From: Candidatus Thiodiazotropha sp. (ex Monitilora ramsayi)
GTDB lineage: Bacteria; Pseudomonadota; Gammaproteobacteria; Chromatiales; Chromatiaceae
Reading direction: 5' to 3'
Assembly: GCA_025655595.1 (NCBI GenBank)
Contig: JAHXIO010000008.1
Coordinates: forward strand, 1-64,000
Length of the DNA stretch: 64,000 nucleotides
Part shown: in pieces, positions 1-7,043 of the stretch
Layout of the letters: each line of letters begins with the position of its first letter
Numbering within the stretch: the stretch's first letter is position 1
Made by a program: the position numbers and the translations under genes
Notes under the pieces: model-generated
What the model was told of the DNA's origin: nothing
Database searches by the model: none
Seen by the model: the letters and a program-made list of their open reading frames with translations, nothing else

Positions 1-448
1 CACCCATACCGGACATGCCACCCATACCGGACATGCCGCCCATGCCTGACATACCGCTCATGCCACCCATACCGGACATACCACCCATGCCGCTCATACC
101 GGACATGCCACTAGCCGGATAGAAGAAGATTTGTCCCTGGGGTGTAATTTTGAAATAACCAGACATGCCGCTCATGCCACCCATACCGGACATGCCGCTC
201 ATGCCACCCATACCGGACATGCCGCTCATGCCACCCATACCGGACATGCCGCTCATGCCACCCATACCGGACATGCCGCTCATGCCGCCCATACCGGACA
301 TACCGCTCATGCCACCCATACCGGACATGCCATCCATACCAGACATACCGTACATACTGGCGGACGCCAAAGGCGCAACAGCAAGCGCAGCTGCCAGACC
401 CATGGCTTTAATCACTCCCCTCAAGCTTGGCATTCGAAATTTTTTCAT
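1..448 (-). CDS. Secreted Met/Gly-rich repeat protein (partial, runs off left edge)
   Basis: Seen directly: from an ATG at 448 on the minus strand the frame stays open for 149 codons to the window edge. Residues 1-30 form a signal peptide (MKKFRMPSLRG, a hydrophobic Ala/Leu core, then APLASA). The rest is almost only Gly, Met and Ser in the pattern GMSGMSGMG, broken once by a non-repetitive insert reading SGYFKITPQGQIFFYPASG. An AGGAT ribosome site lies about 8 nt before the ATG. It follows the 560..844 gene on the same strand and is probably transcribed with it from the sigma-54 promoter at 901-915. The function is unknown. Dense methionine could bind Cu(I), or the protein could be a structural envelope protein such as a sulfur-globule coat; both are inference. 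Opposite-strand His/Pro-rich frames are shadows. Confidence 0.8.
   Translation of the reverse strand, partial: MKKFRMPSLRGVIKAMGLAAALAVAPLASASMYGMSGMDGMSGMGGMSGMSGMGGMSGMSGMGGMSGMSGMGGMSGMSGMGGMSGMSGMGGMSGMSGYFKITPQGQIFFYPASGMSGMSGMGGMSGMGGMSGMSGMGGMSGMGGMSGMG
164..352 (-). repeat. 27-bp in-frame tandem repeats coding GMSGMSGMG
   Basis: On the plus strand a 27-bp unit starting catgccgctcatgcc recurs at about 164, 191, 218, 245, 272, 299 and (degenerate) 326. Units differ mostly by silent changes. A second block with a less regular period fills positions 1-113. The period is a multiple of three, so copy number can change without a frameshift. Confidence 0.85.
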
Positions 449-559
449 AGTTTTAATCCTCACAATGTGGTTGATTTATTCATCTCGAATCGAGACCACT
501 TTCATGCCTCCCACTGCCATCAGAAGGAGCGCTTTAGTCCCCTATTCACTGTGCCAACA

Positions 560-844
560 CTACTGATGCCATTTTCTAAGATCGTATCTGCCCGTCATGC
601 CTGGCCGGTTGAAGGGCGTGTACCAATCCCCTTGGTTATCGAGAAAGTAGAGACTCTTGGGGTAAGGCTGCTGAATGCCTGTCAACGAGGATTCATACCA
701 AGCCTTGTTATGATTTACCCATTCAATTGCGGGTGCATTTTCGGGTCGTATCGAGGGCTCGACACCGGCAATGGGATAATCAGCCGACAGTGGCGTACTC
801 ATCATCAGAAAAACGCCAATATATGCAGGCAGATATGTCCGCAT
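560..844 (-). CDS. Small secreted protein of unknown function
   Basis: 94 residues. Residues 1-21 look like a signal peptide (MRTYLPAYIGVFLMMSTPLSA, cleavage after SADY or just before). The mature part is rich in Trp, Tyr and Pro (NHNKAWYESS, QGDWYTPFNRPG) with no Cys, suggesting a small folded periplasmic or extracellular protein. A strong GAGGAGGG ribosome site precedes the ATG. It lies 45 nt downstream of the predicted start of the sigma-54 promoter at 901-915 and 111 nt upstream of the Met/Gly-rich gene, so the two probably form an operon. I do not recognise the family. Confidence 0.7.
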   Translation of the reverse strand: MRTYLPAYIGVFLMMSTPLSADYPIAGVEPSIRPENAPAIEWVNHNKAWYESSLTGIQQPYPKSLYFLDNQGDWYTPFNRPGMTGRYDLRKWHQ

Positions 845-900
845 ACCGTTACCCTCCTCGGTTTCTCTTAGTTTGTTAGCCGGTTGGCATCAGCCTCTAC

Positions 901-915
901 GCAACAGCTGTGCCA
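901..915 (-). promoter_or_regulatory. Sigma-54 (RpoN) promoter, -24/-12
   Basis: Minus strand reads TGGCACAGCTGTTGC, an exact match to TGGCAC-N5-TTGC with correct GG/GC spacing. The predicted transcription start is near 889, giving a 45-nt leader to the ATG at 844. A sigma-54 activator gene lies 3.3 kb away. Confidence 0.8.
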
Positions 916-958
916 GGAGGGTAAATTCAACGATTGTCCCTTGTTTTTGCTTGCTTTT

Positions 959-1020
959 TTGTCTGACAAGCAAACGCTCTGCGGTATAACAGGGCAAGGA
1001 AAACCTGTCGATTTGTCAGA
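959..1020. promoter_or_regulatory. Candidate upstream activator sites for the sigma-54 promoter
   Basis: TTGTCTGACAA (959-969) is a perfect 5+1+5 palindrome, and TTGTCAGA (1013-1020) repeats its half. They sit about 70-80 and 124-131 bp upstream of the predicted start, the usual range for enhancer sites of NtrC-type activators. The same TGTCAG core recurs at 2260-2274. Confidence 0.5.
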
Positions 1021-1380
1021 AGAAAAACCGTTATTTGGTGGTAATTAAAACTCAGCCATCACTCAATGTTTTTTCTTATCAGAACTTTATTCTGATTTTT
1101 CATTGAGTTAGATGCTCTCTTGGAGGCGACTATCAAGTCCGTGAAAAAATATGACAATTCGTCATGTAAAAAACAGCTTGTGATCATTAAACCCCACGTG
1201 GTTGGGTGCAAGTCCTGTTCTATAAATTGGACTTGATGCCCAGATGATCTACGACAGGATGAGTATTTCAGACAATCTGAATTACCCTTTACAGCATGGA
1301 AGCCAACATTGACCTCCATGCATACAGCAGATCGGTTTTATGTAGCCGATATTGTCTTTTCAATTCATGCCGGACAGCGA
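1021..1380. other. Intergenic stretch without a convincing gene
   Basis: About 360 bp between the activator sites and the end of the next minus-strand gene. It contains an imperfect hairpin at about 1204-1243 (CAAGTCC paired with GGACTTG, flanked by GGG/CCC) with no T tract. An 86-codon minus-strand frame (1059-1319) has no signal, ribosome site or recognisable composition, and I do not support it. Confidence 0.5.
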
Positions 1381-2139
1381 CTAATAGATGAGAACAACAC
1401 CGCCGTCAGACTCACGAATCGCAAGCTGATGTATCAGTCGGTAGGGTTCTCTGTTACCCACCAGGCTGACCAGATAAACTCGACGAATCTTACGTATTCG
1501 ACCGACCTGAAGCTGCCCCTGTGCTGATTCATCAATCCATCTTTGAGCCAGTTCGTACGCCTCCGACCACTCATTGACCGGGATAGTCACCGTATCAAGC
1601 TGAAACTGATGGCCTGCACACTGCCCCAATAGGGATTGACCTGTCCCAGGTAGTGGCTGCTCTTCGGGAAGTCGGCTCAAGGGATGAAAAAGCAAAGCCC
1701 CCTGCCGATCTTTTTCAATTCGCCAGTATTTGAACCCAGGCATATCCGGCACCACGTCGGCTGATGACAATGGTGAAACATCCTCTGCCGTTTGTGTAGC
1801 AGGAGATTCTGCGACCGCAGGCTTCAGAATCAGCATACCTTCCGGATCCCACTCCACCCGCCAACCCCGGTCCTGCAAAGCACCGCCAAACTTGCGTATG
1901 GCTGGCAGTTCAGTGGAATGTGACTGATTGTCAGTCTCGAGTGTCACAGACGGCTGACGGAAGATAGTGCTTCCGTCGGCTGCAACATACTCCTGCCAGC
2001 CCTGTGCCAGTAGCGACTCCCGTAACGATTGTGAGAGACGCAAGTCTGGCTCTGCAAAAGAGAGGGCTGGGATGGAAACAGTTATCCAAAGCAGTAGATT
2101 TCTAAAAAGCCGGACTCGATTGTTTTGTTCTCTATTCAC
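1381..2139 (-). CDS. Secreted protein with internal repeats, unknown function
   Basis: I chose the GTG at 2139 because it has GGAGG about 12 nt upstream, gives a clean signal peptide (VNREQNNRVRLFRNLLLW... ending ALSFA), and the longer ATG at 2217 lies upstream of the predicted sigma-54 start (about 2178). The product is about 252 residues. Three related segments follow the signal: LLAQGWQEYVAADGSTIF, LQDRGWRVEWDPEGMLIL and FKYWRIEKDRQGALLFHP, each a short helix-strand-turn-strand pattern with a conserved Trp/aromatic. The C-terminal 80 residues (WIDESAQGQLQVGRIRKI...) form a separate domain. It is probably periplasmic or cell-surface. It is divergent from the two-component genes and may be their target. 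I do not recognise the family. Confidence 0.7.
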   Translation of the reverse strand: MNREQNNRVRLFRNLLLWITVSIPALSFAEPDLRLSQSLRESLLAQGWQEYVAADGSTIFRQPSVTLETDNQSHSTELPAIRKFGGALQDRGWRVEWDPEGMLILKPAVAESPATQTAEDVSPLSSADVVPDMPGFKYWRIEKDRQGALLFHPLSRLPEEQPLPGTGQSLLGQCAGHQFQLDTVTIPVNEWSEAYELAQRWIDESAQGQLQVGRIRKIRRVYLVSLVGNREPYRLIHQLAIRESDGGVVLIY

Positions 2140-2189
2140 TTTCCTGGACTCCTCCAAAAGTAATGATTCGCAGAATCCTGGAACAACGA

Positions 2190-2204
2190 GCAAAACGTGC
2201 GCCA
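2190..2204 (-). promoter_or_regulatory. Second sigma-54 promoter
   Basis: Minus strand reads TGGCGCACGTTTTGC: TGGCgC-N5-TTGC, one mismatch to consensus with the invariant GG and GC correctly spaced. The start would be near 2178, 39 nt before the GTG at 2139, which supports the shorter start of that gene. Confidence 0.65.
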
Positions 2205-2259
2205 AAAGCCCGACCATATGGATTTCAACCCCGAAAAAGCTCGATCAACAGGCTAAGAC

Positions 2260-2274
2260 CTGACAAAATGTCAG
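2260..2274. promoter_or_regulatory. Palindromic activator site CTGACA-AAA-TGTCAG
   Basis: A perfect 6+3+6 inverted repeat, 82-96 bp upstream of the second sigma-54 start and 68 bp upstream of the kinase ATG. It shares TGTCAG with the sites at 959-1020, so it is a candidate binding site for the adjacent response regulator and could also mediate autoregulation. Confidence 0.5.
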
Positions 2275-2341
2275 AAAAAAGTTGGTTTTAAGGATTTACA
2301 ATCAAGACAGCTGAATCCGATCAGCAGAGCCGACTTCACTT

Positions 2342-4198
2342 ATGAACTGGATAGCCAACAGTCTGAATAGAAAATTCATCCTGGGCACCACTTCAGGCCT
2401 TGCCATCAGCTCTTTGGTCTTTCTCTTACTCTACATACCGCTTTATCAGTCTGAGCTGGGCGGAGAAAGAGCCCACACCGCTACCCAGATCAATAACCTG
2501 CTACAGGCATCGCTGGAAAATGCAATGCTCAAACGTGACTTGCCCGGCCTGAGTGAAATGGTGAAAAAGCTGGGCGCCCAACAAGGCATCGTTTCGGTTT
2601 TCATCACCAATCCCGCTGGTGAAATCAGATTCAGCAGCAGAGAGGGGGATTTCGGTAAACAATTGGCGAGTCCCTATAAGGCCAAAACCCTCTCTACGCA
2701 GTTCATCCACAATGAGTATGGACAAGAGGTTCTGCGCAGCATCAATCCGGTGCATAACAAGGCCCCCTGTAAAGAGTGTCACGGTCCGGCTGAACTCAAC
2801 CCGATCAATGGCATACTCTATGTGGATTACGATGCCGCCCCACTCAGAAAAAAAGTACGCGACACGACCCTGCTGCTGATGAGTGCAGGCGCACTGATTG
2901 TCATTCTCAACCTTGTCGGCGGCTGGTGGTTCATCCATCACTATATCCTCAAGCCGGTAAATCATCTGACCAGAGCCAGTGAGGACCTCACCGGAGGCAA
3001 TCTGCAATCCCGTGTCTCAATGCAGGGCTCGGATGAACTCTCAAAGCTGGGCAGCACTTTCGACCTGATGGCCATGCGGCTGCAGGAAAAACTACAGGAA
3101 CTGGAAGAGCAGAAACGTTTTCTGCAAGCGCTGGTAGACGCCATACCGGATGGTGTCAGGATAATCGATGATCAATTCAACGTCATACTGACCAATCAAG
3201 CTTACCGTGACCAACATAAGCTGCAGGATAAGACTGAGGTGGGAGATCCGTGTTATCTCATCACTCACAACACGACAAAACCCTGTCCACCTACACTGAT
3301 CACCTGCCCTGTTCATGAAATCATCCAGCATAGAAAACCGATCAAGGTCTTGCATCAACACCACCGAACCGATTCTTCCACACTCGAGGTTGAGATTTTT
3401 GCCGCTCCCATGAGCGTCAAACAAAACGGTCAGGAAAAAACGCTAATTGTTGAATCGATCCGGGATCTTGCAAAAGAGATTAAGTATTCCCAGGAACAAA
3501 AACTCTCTGAACTGGGAAGATTGGCCACGGGTGTGGCGCATGAGATCCACAATCCCCTTGCATCGGTTAAATTGGCGCTTGACGCCACAGAAAATGCCAT
3601 TGCGGATCATGAAAACTGCCCGGATTCCATCCTGGATCATATAAAACTGGTAGACAACGAAATTGATGCCTGTATCGAGATCACCGGTAAATTGCTGAAA
3701 CTGGGGTCCCCTCCCGTAGACAGCCTGGAACTGGTGGATATCAACATCGCCCTGCAAGAGACATTGAGCCTCCTCGCCTGGCAGGCTGAGCAAAGCCATA
3801 TCGAGATCGAAGAGGCCTATGAAGACAGACTGCTGCGCGTACTCTCATCGGAAGGCGAGCTGCGTATGGTCACCCTCAATCTTGCTCAAAACGCCTTTCA
3901 TGCAATGCCGGTAGGCGGAATGTTGAAAGTATCTACCTTCAGCAAGAACGAGAGAATATTCATTCAGTTCTCTGATACTGGTGCGGGTATCCGTGCAAAA
4001 GACCTACCCTACATCTTCGATCCCTTCTTCAGTCGCCGGGCAGACAATGCAAAGGGTACCGGCCTTGGCCTCTCCATCAGCCTTGCCATTGTCGAGAAAT
4101 ATGGCGGCACTATTAAAGTCGATAGTGAATTTTCCGCTGGTAGTGCATTTACCATCGAGCTGCCGGATGCAAGTCATAAGCTGGAGGTGGACGCATGA
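2342..4198 (+). CDS. Sensor histidine kinase with periplasmic CxxCH (heme c) motif
   Basis: 618 residues. TM1 about 12-34; periplasmic sensor domain 35-172 containing CKECH at 143-147, the covalent heme c attachment motif; TM2 about 176-197; HAMP to about 250; PAS about 258-380 with clustered Cys/His (CYLITH, PCPPTLITCPVHE); HisKA with phospho-acceptor His400 in AHEIHNP; HATPase_c with N box NLAQNAFHA, DTGAG (545) and GTGLGL (572). It is an inner-membrane kinase of the NtrB/ZraS class. The heme motif suggests sensing of redox state, oxygen, NO or a sulfur species, which is inference. Its stop codon overlaps the regulator start (ATGA), so the two are one transcript. No strong ribosome site precedes the ATG. 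Confidence 0.92.
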   Translation: MNWIANSLNRKFILGTTSGLAISSLVFLLLYIPLYQSELGGERAHTATQINNLLQASLENAMLKRDLPGLSEMVKKLGAQQGIVSVFITNPAGEIRFSSREGDFGKQLASPYKAKTLSTQFIHNEYGQEVLRSINPVHNKAPCKECHGPAELNPINGILYVDYDAAPLRKKVRDTTLLLMSAGALIVILNLVGGWWFIHHYILKPVNHLTRASEDLTGGNLQSRVSMQGSDELSKLGSTFDLMAMRLQEKLQELEEQKRFLQALVDAIPDGVRIIDDQFNVILTNQAYRDQHKLQDKTEVGDPCYLITHNTTKPCPPTLITCPVHEIIQHRKPIKVLHQHHRTDSSTLEVEIFAAPMSVKQNGQEKTLIVESIRDLAKEIKYSQEQKLSELGRLATGVAHEIHNPLASVKLALDATENAIADHENCPDSILDHIKLVDNEIDACIEITGKLLKLGSPPVDSLELVDINIALQETLSLLAWQAEQSHIEIEEAYEDRLLRVLSSEGELRMVTLNLAQNAFHAMPVGGMLKVSTFSKNERIFIQFSDTGAGIRAKDLPYIFDPFFSRRADNAKGTGLGLSISLAIVEKYGGTIKVDSEFSAGSAFTIELPDASHKLEVDA

Positions 4199-5550
4199 GG
4201 TTGAAGGTCCTGGTGATTGAAGATGACGATCTGCTGAGACAGTTGATTCTTCAGCACCTGAATAATCTTGAATATGAGGCGGACGGTCTCAGCCGCTGGG
4301 ACCATGTACAGAGTTATCTTGAAAAATATGAGCCATCTCTGATCATCACGGATGCGCGCTTACCGGACGCGAATAGTCTTGAATACATAGAAAAGCTTTC
4401 ACAAAGCTATCCGGTGATCGTACTAACCGCATTCGGATCAGTCCGCGATGCAGTGAGTGCAATCAAGGCTGGCGCCGCTGATTATCTTCTGAAGCCGGTC
4501 AGCCTTGACACACTCTCTCTAACAGTTCAGCGAGTCCTCGACAATGCCGCGCTGCGCAAAGATCACCAGTTCTGTAAAAGACAGTTGCAGCAAACCAATC
4601 AACGTAACTCATCAATTGTGGGGGACAGCGAAGCCTTACTGAGGGTCAGGCAATTGATTGAAGCCGTCGCGCCTAATGACATTACTGTCCTGATCCAGGG
4701 AGAGAGCGGTTCCGGCAAAGAGTTGGTAGCACGATCAATCCATACCCATAGTCATCGAAAGCAACATAACTTTGTTGCCGTGGATTGCTGCACACTCCAG
4801 GAAAACTTATTTGAGTCGGAACTGTTTGGGCATGAAAAAGGCGCATTCACCGGCGCGGACAAACAAAAAAAAGGACTCATAGAAGGAGCAGAAGACGGCA
4901 CGCTGTTCCTGGACGAAATCGGCGAAATCAACAGTAGCGGGCAGGCAAAACTTCTACGCATCCTGGAGACGGGCCAATACCGCAGGCTGGGTGGAACAAA
5001 GGATCTGAATGCAAACGTACGGATACTTGCAGCGACCAATCGTGACCTGGAGTCAATGTCCTCTGATGGATCATTTCGCGCCGACCTCTTCTTCCGCCTC
5101 AATGCCTTTAATATTGTCGTTCCGCCACTTCGTGAAAGACGTGATGACATTCCCGCACTTGCTGAGCATTTTCTGACTAATCACAATTTTTCAACACGAG
5201 TCAATAAAATGCTTTCCTCCTCGGCGATTCGAGCCCTCGTCTCCTATAACTGGCCGGGCAATATCCGTGAACTGAAAAACATGATTGAGCGAGCCATCAT
5301 TTTGTCGGGAGATCGTCAAGTGATCCGTACAGAACATTTTACATTCAGCCAAGCCGGTAACGGGCGGGACGATATCGTCAACCTCAGCTTTGACCATGAC
5401 CCGACGCTGGATGAATTGGAAGCCCACTACCTTGCCTGTCAGTTAAAAAAACAGTCGGGACGCAGGGCGGCTGTGGCAAAAGCGATGGGGATAAGCGAAC
5501 GAAGTGTGTATCGCATGATAAAGCGATATAAGCTGGAAGAGGGTGGATGA
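4195..5550 (+). CDS. NtrC-family sigma-54-dependent response regulator
   Basis: 451 residues. Receiver domain with acidic pocket EDDD, phospho-acceptor Asp53 (ITDARLPD) and Lys100; AAA+ domain with Walker A GESGSGKE (169-176), the sigma-54 contact loop GAFTGA (216-221) and Walker B TLFLDE (236-241); C-terminal Fis-type helix-turn-helix (RRAAVAKAMGISERSVYRMI). It is phosphorylated by the co-transcribed kinase and should remodel RNA polymerase-sigma-54 at promoters. Two such promoters lie just across the divergent region (901-915, 2190-2204), making those genes the obvious candidate targets. The domain assignment is certain; the target assignment is inference. Confidence 0.95.
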   Translation: MRLKVLVIEDDDLLRQLILQHLNNLEYEADGLSRWDHVQSYLEKYEPSLIITDARLPDANSLEYIEKLSQSYPVIVLTAFGSVRDAVSAIKAGAADYLLKPVSLDTLSLTVQRVLDNAALRKDHQFCKRQLQQTNQRNSSIVGDSEALLRVRQLIEAVAPNDITVLIQGESGSGKELVARSIHTHSHRKQHNFVAVDCCTLQENLFESELFGHEKGAFTGADKQKKGLIEGAEDGTLFLDEIGEINSSGQAKLLRILETGQYRRLGGTKDLNANVRILAATNRDLESMSSDGSFRADLFFRLNAFNIVVPPLRERRDDIPALAEHFLTNHNFSTRVNKMLSSSAIRALVSYNWPGNIRELKNMIERAIILSGDRQVIRTEHFTFSQAGNGRDDIVNLSFDHDPTLDELEAHYLACQLKKQSGRRAAVAKAMGISERSVYRMIKRYKLEEGG

Positions 5551-5601
5551 AAGGAATCAGATTTTTTAGATGATAATTTGATCGACTGATTTCTATTGGG
5601 A

Positions 5602-5634
5602 TAAAAAAAATGGCTGCCTCATAGAGAGGCAGCC
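5602..5634 (-). terminator. Rho-independent terminator, minus strand
   Basis: Perfect 9-bp stem GGCTGCCTC / GAGGCAGCC with loop ATAGA (5612-5634). On the minus strand it is followed by a run of eight T. It ends the small minus-strand unit 5657..5752, not the regulator gene, for which the T tract is on the wrong side. Confidence 0.8.
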
Positions 5635-5656
5635 GGTCATGAAGCCGAAAAGTGGC

Positions 5657-5752
5657 TCAGTGCTCAGAGAGATCGTAAGGGTCGTTCCCGAAAGGATCGG
5701 GCCATGCCGGATCCTCCGGCCATGCATGGAATTTCAGTCTGTCTGTCAACAT
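5657..5752 (-). CDS. Candidate 31-residue small protein
   Basis: Minus-strand ORF starting ATG at 5752 with GGAGCGGGAAG just upstream. The product begins MLTDRLKFHAWPEDPAWPD and ends PFGNDPYDLSEH. It is acidic, rich in Pro, Asp and Trp, has no signal peptide or membrane segment, and shows a duplicated W-P-(E/D)-D/P pattern. It ends 22 nt before a strong terminator, so a short dedicated transcript of roughly 200 nt is likely. An AT-rich region upstream (about 5790-5850) could hold a promoter. It could instead be a small RNA whose ORF is fortuitous. I know no matching family. Confidence 0.5.
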   Translation of the reverse strand: MLTDRLKFHAWPEDPAWPDPFGNDPYDLSEH

Positions 5753-6042
5753 CTTCCCGCTCCATGTGACTTCTCTTGCTTTATTCGTTGCAAGTTCGCT
5801 GCCAGATTTAAAATAATCCAATAATTCAACAGGTTAATAACATTTACATCGATCATCAGTTATTCATATGTAAAAAAGATCGACGAAGTCTCCGTCAAAA
5901 AACGGACGATAACGGGCTTATACGAAAAAAACCGGTCTATCCTGTTGATTTTAAATTGTTTGTTATTGTCAAATAGCTCGACACTCACTGAAACCAAGTA
6001 TGAAATCAACATAAACCAGACCGTCTCAACAGAAATCACCCA

Positions 6043-6243
6043 ATGCAAAAGCTATTGATTATTATCGGTATTACAGCGATTACCATCGGCCTACTCTGGC
6101 CATGGTTAAGCAGACTGCCATTGGGTCGGTTACCGGGTGATATTTTGCTGGAAAGGGAAAATTTCAGGCTCTATCTTCCGCTCACCAGTATGATATTGGT
6201 CAGCGGACTGCTGACACTGATTTTCTGGCTGTTCCGACGTTGA
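6043..6243 (+). CDS. DUF2905 small inner-membrane protein
   Basis: 66 residues with two hydrophobic segments (about 3-22 and 43-63) joined by a loop containing the family signature LGRLPGDILLERENF. The length is typical of DUF2905. These proteins are widespread in proteobacteria, predicted to lie in the inner membrane, and of unknown function. It lies alone between divergent and convergent neighbours; the next gene converges 9 bp away. Confidence 0.85.
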   Translation: MQKLLIIIGITAITIGLLWPWLSRLPLGRLPGDILLERENFRLYLPLTSMILVSGLLTLIFWLFRR

Positions 6244-6252
6244 GGTTACTGG

Positions 6253-6954
6253 TTACTGACAGGCCTGGAAAAAGGGTGACTCATCTGCGAGCACATCCCT
6301 GCACTGATCACTCGCGGCATTCATGTCGGGGGCGTTGAATCTATCCTGCAGCTCCATATTGAGCAGTTGAAGAGCAGCATCACAGGCCCGGGACGATTCA
6401 CACTGGTTTTCACTACCACAAACCCGCCTCACCAGGTTTTCACAACTGGTAGCTCGATCACCAGGCTGACGCTTGGCACAGCGACTGAAATAGTTCTCGT
6501 TACCCAATGCTTCGAGACAGAGAGTTGAACTCTCCATGACAGAGCCCGACCAACTGCTGTTGAGCTCATCTCGCTCCATGGCCAGCAGTTGCCTGGCCGG
6601 TTCGCAGGCAGGATGGGAATCACACTCGTTATGAGGTCCACAAACCTTTTTCACCAATTGCATACAGGCGGCATTGAGTCTGTCCCGGGCCTGCTGTTGC
6701 TGTGCCTCGATAATTGCGGCGTCCCTCACCACCACGCCCTCACGGACGATAATCACCGCTCCATTATTGAGCTGATGCACCCCATCCCATAACGGTGTAG
6801 CCCCGCCCTCAATGGCACGTGTGGCCTTGTTGGTCTTGGGGTCGATGACGATCTGGCTACCGTCAAGCAGCCACCCCCTCCATGCTCCTTCTTCGGCAAC
6901 AGCAGAGAGTGAAACAGATATCAACAGTATGGGTAACATGCGGAACAACAGCAT
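6253..6954 (-). CDS. Secreted Cys-rich protein with a duplicated motif
   Basis: 233 residues with a signal peptide ending about residue 20 (SLSAVAEE). The N-terminal part is a small beta-type segment (WRGWLLDGSQIVIDPKTN). The C-terminal two thirds carries two related units: AACMQLVKKVCGPHNECD...ACEPARQLLAMERDEL and SCENLVRRVCGSENQCES...ACDAALQLLNMELQDR, each with four Cys in matching positions, plus a few further Cys (TLCLEAL, FSRCAKR, FFQACQ). Periplasmic disulfide bonding is likely. No family recognised. Downstream of and codirectional with nothing obvious; the DUF2905 gene converges. Confidence 0.7.
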   Translation of the reverse strand: MLLFRMLPILLISVSLSAVAEEGAWRGWLLDGSQIVIDPKTNKATRAIEGGATPLWDGVHQLNNGAVIIVREGVVVRDAAIIEAQQQQARDRLNAACMQLVKKVCGPHNECDSHPACEPARQLLAMERDELNSSWSGSVMESSTLCLEALGNENYFSRCAKRQPGDRATSCENLVRRVCGSENQCESSRACDAALQLLNMELQDRFNAPDMNAASDQCRDVLADESPFFQACQ

Positions 6955-7043
6955 GGGACGTCCTCTCCAGGGATCTGACCATCAGTAAATGCTCCCAAAG
7001 AATACCACAGATTCCTGTAACCAAAAGTGTGGTTAAACCGGCT

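Noticed and set aside
1..352. CRISPR-like regular repeats
   Set aside because: The 27-bp units are contiguous, without spacers, and in frame within a coding sequence.
131..871. Plus-strand frames rich in HAAHATHTG or MPLMPPIPD
   Set aside because: They are the antisense reading of the GMSGMSGMG repeats; the minus strand has a signal peptide, a ribosome site and a uniform frame.
1059..1319. 86-codon minus-strand ORF
   Set aside because: No ribosome site, signal or domain; lies in the regulatory gap.
5860..6048. 62-codon minus-strand ORF
   Set aside because: AT-rich, no ribosome site; its 5' end runs into the DUF2905 start.
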